DNA from: Acidimicrobiaceae bacterium
GTDB taxonomy: Bacteria; Actinomycetota; Acidimicrobiia; Acidimicrobiales; Ilumatobacteraceae
Direction of reading: 5' to 3'
DNA length: 6,373 nucleotides
Assembly (NCBI GenBank): GCA_003455715.1
Contig: DMQJ01000297.1
Location: 1 to 6,373 of the forward strand
A program made the translations under genes and the position numbers. Of this stretch, positions 1-5,335 are shown in pieces (the stretch's first letter is position 1; the number at the start of each line of letters is the position of its first letter). The notes under the pieces are model-generated. The model searched no databases. It worked only from the letters and a program-made list of their open reading frames with translations, and was not told the DNA's origin.

Positions 1-785
1 CTCGGGTTGGTCCCCGTGGGGGCGTTGGGGGGTGGCCTGATTTGGGGCCGCTTGCAGACACCGAGGGCGCCAATCCCGCCGACGGCCCGCCGGCCGATGC
101 CCAGCGCCACCGCGGCCACGCCGATGGCCAACAGCGTGAAGTTGGGGAACTCGGCGAGGGGCGAGTCGACATAGCGCTTGCCAGCGGCGGGCACCACGCT
201 GCGGCCCTTCGGCACCAGCGCGCCCTCCACGCTGAAGTCGAGCGAACCGGTACCGCGTAAGCCGTGGGTGTGCCACGTGTCGTGGAACGTCACGTCGGCG
301 GCGGGGAAGAACATCACGTGCTGGGTGCCGTCGTCGGCCATTGCCCCGCCGACAATCCATTGGCAGTGCTGGGTACCGCTCCCCCACATCCATCGACCGT
401 CGACCCGCCAGTGGTCGCCGTCGCTCACGGCTCGCCCGTTGGGTGCGAACACTCCGCCGGTGACAGTGAGCGGGTCGGTGAAGATGGGCTCGGCCCATTC
501 CGGCGGCAGAAACGCGCACAGCGACGAGGTGGTGGTGGCGATCATTGTGCACCACCCGGCAGCGCCGTCGGCGCGAGCCACCGTCTCCATGCACTGCAGC
601 ATGGTGAGCGGGTCGGCTTCCGGGCCGCGGTATGCAACGGGCACGGCCATGCGCAACAGCTCGCCCTCGCGCAGTGCCTCCATCACCGGGGTGGGCAAGC
701 GCCGCAATTCCTCACCTTCGGCGGCGTGAGCGCGTGCGACGGCACCAACGGCCTCGGCGGCGGCCAGCAGTTGCGCGGCGCTCAT
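1..785 (-). CDS. Acyl-CoA dehydrogenase-fold flavoprotein (HsaA-like), 3' end missing
   Basis: The frame is open from the ATG at 785 to the window edge: 261 codons with no stop, so the C-terminus lies outside. Relatives are usually near 380-400 residues. The protein starts MSAAQLLAAAEAVG and shows the helical N-terminal domain, then ARADGAAGWCTM (about 70-81), a beta-domain with DGDHWRVDGRW (122-132) and HGLRGTGSLDFSVEGALVP (174-192). This pattern is typical of the branch of the acyl-CoA dehydrogenase fold that includes flavin-dependent monooxygenases such as HsaA, as well as proteins loosely annotated as acyl-CoA dehydrogenases. The start overlaps the stop of the upstream dehydrogenase (ATGA, 782-785) and no promoter-like hexamer precedes it, so it is probably translationally coupled. 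A FAD- or FMNH2-dependent oxidation is inferred; the substrate is unknown. After residue 248 (KRPQ) the sequence turns proline-rich (IRPPPNAPTGTNP) and stops looking like the family, which may reflect indels near the sequence end. Confidence 0.8.
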   Translation of the reverse strand, partial: MSAAQLLAAAEAVGAVARAHAAEGEELRRLPTPVMEALREGELLRMAVPVAYRGPEADPLTMLQCMETVARADGAAGWCTMIATTTSSLCAFLPPEWAEPIFTDPLTVTGGVFAPNGRAVSDGDHWRVDGRWMWGSGTQHCQWIVGGAMADDGTQHVMFFPAADVTFHDTWHTHGLRGTGSLDFSVEGALVPKGRSVVPAAGKRYVDSPLAEFPNFTLLAIGVAAVALGIGRRAVGGIGALGVCKRPQIRPPPNAPTGTNP

Positions 786-2011
786 GAGCGGCCGCCCTGC
801 ACACGCTGCGCCTCGGCCCACGACATGCCCCGAGTGGCATCGGGTTCTCGCGGCAGGCCGAGCACGAGTTCGCCGATGATGTTGCGCTGCACGGCGAACG
901 TGCCGCCGCCGATGGTGAGCGCTTGGCTGAAGCAGAACCCGTCGTACCAGCCAGGGTGGTAGAGACCACCGTCGGGCTTCTCCGGGCCGAGGCCCTTGGT
1001 ATCGGTGCCGGGTACGAACGGCTCGGACCCGTCGCCACCGGTGAGCATCGCTGAGGCGCCGATGGCGTCGCGGGCGACGGCCATCACATGCTGCCCGTGC
1101 TCGTCGGCCAGCAGCTTGCGGATACTCGCCTCCGGGCCGGGCTGCTCACCCTTCAGCGCCGCGGTGAGGGTGCGCAACCGGATGAGGTCGAGCAGCACGT
1201 GCTCGATGTACACCTGTGCCACCCGTTGCCGCAGATGAGGGTCGGTGACCGGGCCGAGGTCGCGCAAGCTGTCGATCATCTCCAGCGCGGTCGGGCCGTT
1301 GCCCCACAACACGCCACCGGTGCTGAGCGACACGCGCTCATTGCCGAGGGTGACCTTGGCCAACCGCCACCCGTCGTTGAGTTCACCGATGAGGTTCTCG
1401 GCCGGGATGCGCACGTCGGTGAAGAAGACCTCGTTGAACGTGTGCCCTCCGGTCATCTCGGTGATGGGACGGCGCTCGATGCCCGGGGCATCCATTGGGC
1501 ACACGAAGTAGCTGACACCCTTGTGCTTGGGCGCGTCCGGGTCGGTGCGAGCGATGAGAATGCCGTACTTCGCGTACTGGGCGCCGCTGGTCCAGATCTT
1601 CTGGCCGTTCACCACGAACTCGTCGCCATCGCGCACGGCCCGCGTGCCCAGGTTCGCCAGGTCGCTCCCCGCTCCGGGCTCGCTGAACAGCTGGCACCAG
1701 AACTCCTCGCCCGACAGCAGGCCCGGGAGGTACGTCGCATGCTGCTCGGGCGTGCCCGCATAGAGGATGGTGGGGCCGGCCCAGCCGATGCCGATCGGGT
1801 TCACCGGACGGCGCACCTTGGCCCGCGTGAGTTCGTCGTCGATGATCAGCTGATGGATCGGGTCGGCGTCGAGCCCCCAAGGTGCCGGCCAATGCGGTGC
1901 CACATAGCCGGCCTCGGCCAGCTCCTTTCCACTCGGGTTCGGGTGCGTGGCCAACCACTCGCGCACGGCCAGCCGGCGGGGATCGTCCTCTGCGGGGAGC
2001 TCGAAGTCCAT
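782..2011 (-). CDS. Acyl-CoA dehydrogenase (FadE family)
   Basis: This 409-residue FAD enzyme is expected to oxidise an acyl-CoA to the trans-2-enoyl-CoA in the cytoplasm, passing electrons to ETF. The length is normal for the family. Recognisable parts are the N-terminal helical domain, the signature CQLFSEPGAGSDLANL (106-121), the flavin-contacting QKIWTSGA (137-144) and the C-terminal GGGTFAVQRNIIGELVLGLPRE (368-389). The position of the MCAD catalytic glutamate is glycine (about 369). E225 in GNERVSL aligns by eye with the catalytic glutamate of the isovaleryl/long-chain type and of mycobacterial FadE26-like subunits, so it is the likely base. The frame extends upstream to 2245, but the ATG at 2011 (MDFELPAEDD) is chosen because it begins the family's usual N-terminus and sits 7 bases after a -10-like TAGGGT; the longer form would run antisense through the next gene. 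The partner downstream overlaps by 4 bases. The substrate is unknown; steroid-side-chain or branched acyl-CoA is possible. Confidence 0.93.
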   Translation of the reverse strand: MDFELPAEDDPRRLAVREWLATHPNPSGKELAEAGYVAPHWPAPWGLDADPIHQLIIDDELTRAKVRRPVNPIGIGWAGPTILYAGTPEQHATYLPGLLSGEEFWCQLFSEPGAGSDLANLGTRAVRDGDEFVVNGQKIWTSGAQYAKYGILIARTDPDAPKHKGVSYFVCPMDAPGIERRPITEMTGGHTFNEVFFTDVRIPAENLIGELNDGWRLAKVTLGNERVSLSTGGVLWGNGPTALEMIDSLRDLGPVTDPHLRQRVAQVYIEHVLLDLIRLRTLTAALKGEQPGPEASIRKLLADEHGQHVMAVARDAIGASAMLTGGDGSEPFVPGTDTKGLGPEKPDGGLYHPGWYDGFCFSQALTIGGGTFAVQRNIIGELVLGLPREPDATRGMSWAEAQRVQGGRS

Positions 2012-2018
2012 ACCCGCG

Positions 2019-2024
2019 ACCCTA
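2019..2024 (-). promoter_or_regulatory. -10-like hexamer for the acyl-CoA dehydrogenase, leaderless start
   Basis: On the minus strand the hexamer TAGGGT ends 7 bases before the ATG at 2011, and no Shine-Dalgarno sequence lies between them. Transcription starting at or next to the A of ATG would give a leaderless mRNA, which is common in Actinobacteria. No convincing -35 box is visible. The nearest candidate at normal spacing, TGTCAT (2047-2042 read on the minus strand), overlaps a small palindrome. Confidence 0.55.
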
Positions 2025-2035
2025 TTCCGTGCGCC

Positions 2036-2047
2036 TGTCAGATGACA
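2036..2047. promoter_or_regulatory. Small palindrome between divergent promoters, possible operator
   Basis: The sequence reads TGTCA-GA-TGACA, two perfect 5-base arms around a 2-base spacer. It lies in the 49-base gap between divergent start codons, between the two -10-like hexamers and overlapping where the -35 region of the leftward gene would fall. A dimeric regulator bound here could block or control both promoters. The arms are short, so chance is not excluded. Confidence 0.3.
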
Positions 2048-2053
2048 TAGGCT
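2048..2053 (+). promoter_or_regulatory. -10-like hexamer for the GNAT gene, leaderless start
   Basis: TAGGCT ends 7 bases before the GTG at 2061, with no Shine-Dalgarno sequence in between, which supports a leaderless transcript starting at the GTG. A weak -35 candidate, TTCCGT at 2025-2030, lies 17 bases upstream. It abuts the -10 hexamer of the opposite promoter, so the two promoters share DNA and may compete for RNA polymerase. Confidence 0.55.
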
Positions 2054-2060
2054 CCGCGGC

Positions 2061-2510
2061 GTGTCGATCGAACTGCAGCCCATCACCGACGACAACGTCG
2101 GCGACGTGTTCGACCTTAAGGTCGCGCCTGGGCAGGAGGAGTTCGTGTCCACCAACGCCTGGTCGCTGGCCCAGGCGTACGCGGAGTACGACATCGCGTG
2201 GCCCCGCGCCATTGCAGTGAACGGCGAGGTCGTCGGCTTCGTCATGCTCGAGATCGACCCGGAAGAAGAGAACGGCCGCCCGTTCTGGTTGTGGCGGCTG
2301 ATGATCGACGCCGAGCACCAGCGGCGTGGTTACGGCCGGGCGGCACTGCTGCTGGCGCTCGCGCATGCCCGTTCGCAGGGCGCCACCGAGATCTACACAT
2401 CGTGGGTACAGGGCGAGGGTGGGCCCGAACCGTTCTACCTCGGGCTCGGGTTCGAACCCACCGGCGAACTCGACGACGACGAGATCGTCGCGGTGCTGTC
2501 GCTCGTCTGA
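2061..2510 (+). CDS. GNAT-family N-acetyltransferase, BltD-like
   Basis: A 149-residue single-domain acetyltransferase predicted to move an acetyl group from acetyl-CoA to an amine. The acetyl-CoA pyrophosphate-binding motif A is clear: WLWRLMIDAEHQRRGYGRAA (76-95, with Q87, G90 and G92 as the QxxGxG loop). The C-terminal motif B appears as EPFYLGLGFEPTGE (123-136), where Y126 is the usual candidate general acid. The opening MSIELQPITDDNVGDVFDLKV and the ending resemble Bacillus BltD, a spermine/spermidine acetyltransferase, so a polyamine or other small amine is a reasonable guess; this is resemblance from memory, not proof. The start is GTG at 2061, supported by the hexamer 7 bases upstream and by motif length. 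Its role beside acyl-CoA genes is not evident. It is divergent from the dehydrogenase and followed after 50 bases by the reductase, which has its own promoter-like hexamer. Confidence 0.9.
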   Translation: MSIELQPITDDNVGDVFDLKVAPGQEEFVSTNAWSLAQAYAEYDIAWPRAIAVNGEVVGFVMLEIDPEEENGRPFWLWRLMIDAEHQRRGYGRAALLLALAHARSQGATEIYTSWVQGEGGPEPFYLGLGFEPTGELDDDEIVAVLSLV

Positions 2511-2548
2511 TCGAGCCGCTCGCCCTCGGGCACTCGACCGTCAGTGGC

Positions 2549-2554
2549 TAGCCT
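2549..2554 (+). promoter_or_regulatory. -10-like hexamer for the reductase gene, leaderless start
   Basis: TAGCCT ends 6 bases before the ATG at 2561. The six intervening bases (CCCCGC) contain no ribosome binding site. No recognisable -35 box occurs 16-18 bases upstream. The hexamer matches the TA-S-S-S-T form seen at the other promoters in the window. Confidence 0.5.
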
Positions 2555-2560
2555 CCCCGC

Positions 2561-3556
2561 ATGACTTCCGTTCGTGCGTTCACTGTCGGCCACACCGCGT
2601 CGGGTTGGGCCCGCAGCATCACCGAGGTCGAGCAGGAGATGCTGGGGCCGGGCGACACCGTCATTGCCGTCGAGTACTCGTGCATCAACTACAAGGACGG
2701 CCTGGCCTCGTCGGAGACGGGGCGAGTGGCACGGCTCGATCCCCTCGTTCCCGGAGTCGACCTCGCCGGAGAGGTGATCGAGTCGGCCGACCCCTCGCTG
2801 GCGCCCGGCACCAAGGTGCTGGTGAACGGTTTCGACCTCGGTGTCTCGCACCATGGCGGTTACGCGGCACGTGCGGTCGTCCCGTCCGAGTGGGTGGTGC
2901 GCCTGCCCGAGGGTCTCACCACGCGCACGGCGATGATGGTGGGCACCGCGGGGTACACGGCCGCATTGTCGGTCGATGCGCTGGAACGGGCCGGCCTGCA
3001 GCCGGGTACCGGGCCGGTGCTCGTCACCGGAGCCACGGGCGGCGTGGGGTCGTTCGCCGTTGGCATGTTGGCGGCGCGCGGATACGAAGTGGTGGCGTCC
3101 ACCGGCAAGGAGTCGGAAGCCGAGTGGTTGCGCTCCATCGGCGCCGCGGCCGTCATCCACCGCTCGGAGTTGACGCCGGAGAAGATCCGTCCGCTCGAGA
3201 GCGAACGGTGGGTCGGCGCGGTCGATTGCGTCGGCGGTCAGACGCTCGCCTACGTGCTGGCCACGATGCGCTACGGATGCTCGGTAGCAGCGAGCGGGCT
3301 CACGGGCGGCAGCGGCCTTCCCACCACCGTGATGCCGTTCATCCTGCGTGGAGTGAACCTGCTGGGCATCGACAGCGTGCAGACCCCCATCGGCCCGCGT
3401 CGGGCGATGTGGGAACGCATCGCCACCGACCTCAAGCCGACATGGCTCGACTCCGAGGAGTGGGACGTCATCGGCCTCGACGCGCTCCCGGAGGCGCTCG
3501 ACCGCATCCTCTCCGGCGGTATGCGCGGCCGCACCCTGGTCGACCCCACCCGCTGA
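2561..3556 (+). CDS. acuI: Acrylyl-CoA reductase (NADPH), AcuI/YhdH-type MDR oxidoreductase
   Basis: This 331-residue medium-chain dehydrogenase/reductase closely follows the pattern of E. coli YhdH and the AcuI family (about 324-330 residues), which reduce acrylyl-CoA to propionyl-CoA with NADPH. Matching blocks in order are SCINYKDGLA (40-49), PLVPGVDLAGEV (61-72), the HGGYAARA segment (98-105), MMVGTAGYTA (125-134), the nucleotide loop VTGATGGVGS (155-164), STGKESE (180-186, where NADPH-specific relatives contact the 2'-phosphate), GLTGGSGLPTTVMPFILRGV (246-265) and the final GMRGRTLVDP (320-329). There is no zinc-binding cysteine set, as expected for this branch. The physiological role is to detoxify or assimilate acrylyl-CoA, a reactive electrophile arising from 3-hydroxypropionate, DMSP/acrylate or other C3 routes; which applies here is unknown. 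The ATG at 2561 has its own -10-like hexamer. A broader enoyl-CoA or quinone reductase activity cannot be excluded. Confidence 0.9.
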   Translation: MTSVRAFTVGHTASGWARSITEVEQEMLGPGDTVIAVEYSCINYKDGLASSETGRVARLDPLVPGVDLAGEVIESADPSLAPGTKVLVNGFDLGVSHHGGYAARAVVPSEWVVRLPEGLTTRTAMMVGTAGYTAALSVDALERAGLQPGTGPVLVTGATGGVGSFAVGMLAARGYEVVASTGKESEAEWLRSIGAAAVIHRSELTPEKIRPLESERWVGAVDCVGGQTLAYVLATMRYGCSVAASGLTGGSGLPTTVMPFILRGVNLLGIDSVQTPIGPRRAMWERIATDLKPTWLDSEEWDVIGLDALPEALDRILSGGMRGRTLVDPTR

Positions 3557-3582
3557 CCCGCCCGCCTGGGCGACTCGGCGGC

Positions 3583-3588
3583 TACGGT
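3583..3588 (+). promoter_or_regulatory. -10-like hexamer for the acyl-CoA ligase, leaderless start
   Basis: TACGGT ends 8 bases before the GTG at 3597. The spacer CGGCGACC has no Shine-Dalgarno character. It lies in a 40-base gap after the reductase stop, so the ligase may be expressed independently of read-through. It is the same hexamer as at the last gene. No -35 box is visible. Confidence 0.5.
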
Positions 3589-3596
3589 CGGCGACC

Positions 3597-5216
3597 GTGA
3601 CTGCTGGCTGGAACCTCGCCGATATCTGGGAACGCAACGCCGATCGCTTTCCCGACGCCCTCGCCCAGCTCCAGGGCGACCGCGCCTTCACGTGGGCCGA
3701 GTTCGACCGTCGGGCCGACGGCATCGCCGCCACCCTGCTGGCAGGCGGTGCTCAGCGGAACGACAAAGTGGCGCACTACCTCTACAACTGCCCCGAGTAC
3801 CTGGAGAGCATGTTCGGCATGTTCAAGGCGGGGTTGGTGCCGGTGAACACCAACTACCGCTACACCGACGACGAGCTCGAGTACCTGTGGAACAACGCCG
3901 ACGCCGTGGCGGTGGTGTTCCACGGCACGTTCACTTCGCGGTGCGCTGCGATGCGGTCGCGGGTGCCGGCGGTGCGTACCTGGATCTGGGTCGACGACGG
4001 CAGTGAGGCCTGCCCCGAGTGGGCGGTGCCCTACGAGACGGCGGCTGCCTCGGCACGCGCCCGGGTGGCCGCACCGTGGGGCCGTTCACCCGACGACCTG
4101 TACATCCTGTACACCGGCGGCACCACCGGTATGCCGAAGGGCGTCATGTGGCGTCAGGACGACATCGTCGGCAGCCTCGATGCACCCTCGAAGCGCCCCC
4201 TGCCAGCCGTGCCCGGTTGGGCCGAGTTCGACGAGCGGATGGCCAAGCCCGGGCCTCGCAACCTGCCCGCCGCGCCCCTCATGCACGGCACCGGGGCATT
4301 CAACGCAATGTGGAACCTCGTGCTCGCCGGCTCGGTGGTCACCTTGCCCGGCCGCCACTTCGACCCGGTGGAACTGCTCGACTGCATCGAGCGCGACAAG
4401 GTGAACAGCATCTCCATCGTCGGCGACGCGTTCGCCAAGCCCATCCTGCGCGCGCTCGACGCCGAGCCCGAGCGGTGGGACATTTCGTCGCTGCGTGTGA
4501 TGATCTCCAGCGGCGTCATCTGGGCTGCGGAAACGAAAGCCGGTCTGCTACGCCACAACGCCCGTCTGATCATGATCGACAGCCTCGGCTCCAGCGAGGC
4601 CATCGGCATGGCCAGCAACACCACCACCGCCGAGTCGGCGCCCTCCACCACCACCGCCAAGTTCGGCCTCGGTCCCAACACCAAGGTGCTCACCGAGGAT
4701 GGCCGCGAGGTGCAGCCAGGCAGCGGCGAGCGCGGCCGCGTGGCGCTGCGTGGTCGCACCCCCATCGGCTACTACAAGGACGAGGCGAAGAGCGCCGCCA
4801 CCTTTGTGGTGCACGACGGCGTCCGCTGGAGCATTCCTGGCGACTGGGCCGAGGTGGAAGCCGACGGCACGTTGAAGCTGTACGGGCGCGGCAGCCAGTG
4901 CATCAACACCGGCGGCGAGAAGGTGTACCCGGAGGAGGTCGAAGAGGCGCTGAAGACGCACCCGTCCGTCGCCGACGCTGCGGTGGTGGGTGTGCCCGAC
5001 GAACGCTTCGGCGAGGCCATCACGGCGCTCGTGGAGCCCCACGACGGTTTCGAGGTCGACGAGACGGTGCTCATCGCCCACGTGCGTGAGCACCACGCCG
5101 CCTACAAGTCACCCAAGCGGGTGCTGGCCATCGACACCATCGGCCGGGCCGCCAACGGCAAACTCGACTACAAGCGCCTCAAAGCCGAGGCCATGCACCG
5201 CCTCAACCTCCCCTGA
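3597..5216 (+). CDS. Acyl-CoA synthetase (FadD, FadD19-like), AMP-forming
   Basis: A complete 539-residue ANL-superfamily ligase that activates a carboxylic acid through an acyl-adenylate and joins it to CoA. The core motifs are intact: the phosphate-binding loop YTGGTTGMPKGV (172-183), the adenine region SLGSSE (329-334), the ribose-binding aspartate in PGDW (D416), the hinge and A8 region YGRGSQCINTGGEKVYPEEVEE (429-450), and the catalytic lysine K522 in ANGKLDYK. Stretches such as NTNYRYTDDELEYLWNNADAVAVVFHG (84-110), TWIWVDDGS (128-136) and KGVMWRQDDI (181-190) recall mycobacterial FadD19, a ligase for C26 steroid side-chain acids, so a bulky or branched acid is a plausible substrate. This is resemblance, not assignment. 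The GTG start at 3597 gives the expected N-terminus (WNLADIWERNADRFPDALA) and follows a -10-like hexamer. The next gene is a beta-oxidation dehydrogenase, which fits a catabolic role. Confidence 0.93.
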   Translation: MTAGWNLADIWERNADRFPDALAQLQGDRAFTWAEFDRRADGIAATLLAGGAQRNDKVAHYLYNCPEYLESMFGMFKAGLVPVNTNYRYTDDELEYLWNNADAVAVVFHGTFTSRCAAMRSRVPAVRTWIWVDDGSEACPEWAVPYETAAASARARVAAPWGRSPDDLYILYTGGTTGMPKGVMWRQDDIVGSLDAPSKRPLPAVPGWAEFDERMAKPGPRNLPAAPLMHGTGAFNAMWNLVLAGSVVTLPGRHFDPVELLDCIERDKVNSISIVGDAFAKPILRALDAEPERWDISSLRVMISSGVIWAAETKAGLLRHNARLIMIDSLGSSEAIGMASNTTTAESAPSTTTAKFGLGPNTKVLTEDGREVQPGSGERGRVALRGRTPIGYYKDEAKSAATFVVHDGVRWSIPGDWAEVEADGTLKLYGRGSQCINTGGEKVYPEEVEEALKTHPSVADAAVVGVPDERFGEAITALVEPHDGFEVDETVLIAHVREHHAAYKSPKRVLAIDTIGRAANGKLDYKRLKAEAMHRLNLP

Positions 5217-5233
5217 CCTGCCCCCCTCACCCA

Positions 5234-5254
5234 CGTTTTACGTAAAAGGTGACA
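5234..5254 (+). repeat. Distal arm of an exact 21-bp inverted repeat with palindromic core
   Basis: This 21-base segment is the exact reverse complement of 5289-5309; the match ends precisely at both edges. It contains the 12-base perfect palindrome TTTTACGTAAAA (5236-5247) followed by GGTGACA. It is strikingly AT-rich for this DNA and begins 18 bases after the ligase stop codon. Possible roles are a distal operator, or one strand of an RNA hairpin at the end of the ligase transcript. Confidence 0.85.
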
Positions 5255-5288
5255 ACCCGGAGGCCCAGGTCAGACCCTGTGGAAACCC

Positions 5289-5309
5289 TGTCACCTTTTA
5301 CGTAAAACG
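5289..5309 (-). repeat. Proximal arm of the 21-bp inverted repeat, overlapping a predicted -35 region
   Basis: Exact reverse complement of 5234-5254, with the palindrome TTTTACGTAAAA at 5296-5307. The two palindrome centres are 60 bases apart. Counting 17 bases back from the -10-like hexamer at 5322 puts the -35 position at 5299-5304, the middle of this palindrome. A bound dimer here would be expected to block or modulate transcription of the downstream dehydrogenase. Copies of a dispersed intergenic repeat are an alternative explanation. Confidence 0.85.
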
Positions 5310-5321
5310 GGGTTGGGCGGG

Positions 5322-5327
5322 TACGGT
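5322..5327 (+). promoter_or_regulatory. -10-like hexamer for the SDR dehydrogenase, leaderless start
   Basis: TACGGT ends 8 bases before the ATG at 5336. The spacer TCGGGGGT is G-rich but lies against the start codon, too close to act as a ribosome binding site, so a leaderless transcript is more likely. The expected -35 position falls inside the palindrome at 5296-5307. Confidence 0.5.
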
Positions 5328-5335
5328 TCGGGGGT

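Noticed and set aside
2012..2245. 78-codon upstream extension of the acyl-CoA dehydrogenase frame on the minus strand
   Set aside because: The extension has no family resemblance, lies antisense to the GNAT gene, and the internal ATG at 2011 has the typical MDFELP start and a -10-like hexamer 7 bases upstream.
2511..2537. Possible terminator hairpin after the GNAT gene (TCGAG / CTCGA with an inner GCC / GGC stem)
   Set aside because: The stems are 3-5 bp with an asymmetric interruption, there is no T run, and competing short pairings exist; too weak to call.
2326..3733. Open frames of more than 400 codons over the reductase, plus strand from 2326 and minus strand to 3733
   Set aside because: Both are arginine-, glycine- and histidine-rich shadow frames without recognisable domains, covering the well-supported AcuI-type gene.
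4619..4658. Direct repeat CACCACCACCGCC twice, 27 bases apart, inside the ligase gene
   Set aside because: It is in frame, encodes TTTA twice around ESAPS, does not change the length of a normal ligase, and is explained by repeated Thr/Ala codons in GC-rich DNA.
5236..5307. KstR, KstR2 or LexA operator reading of the palindromes
   Set aside because: TTTTACGTAAAA does not match the operator forms I know for these regulators, so no regulator is named.
5234..5309. CRISPR-like or transposon-end interpretation of the 21-bp repeat
   Set aside because: There are only two copies, in inverted orientation, with a 34-base interval; this is no array, and no transposase or target-site duplication is visible.
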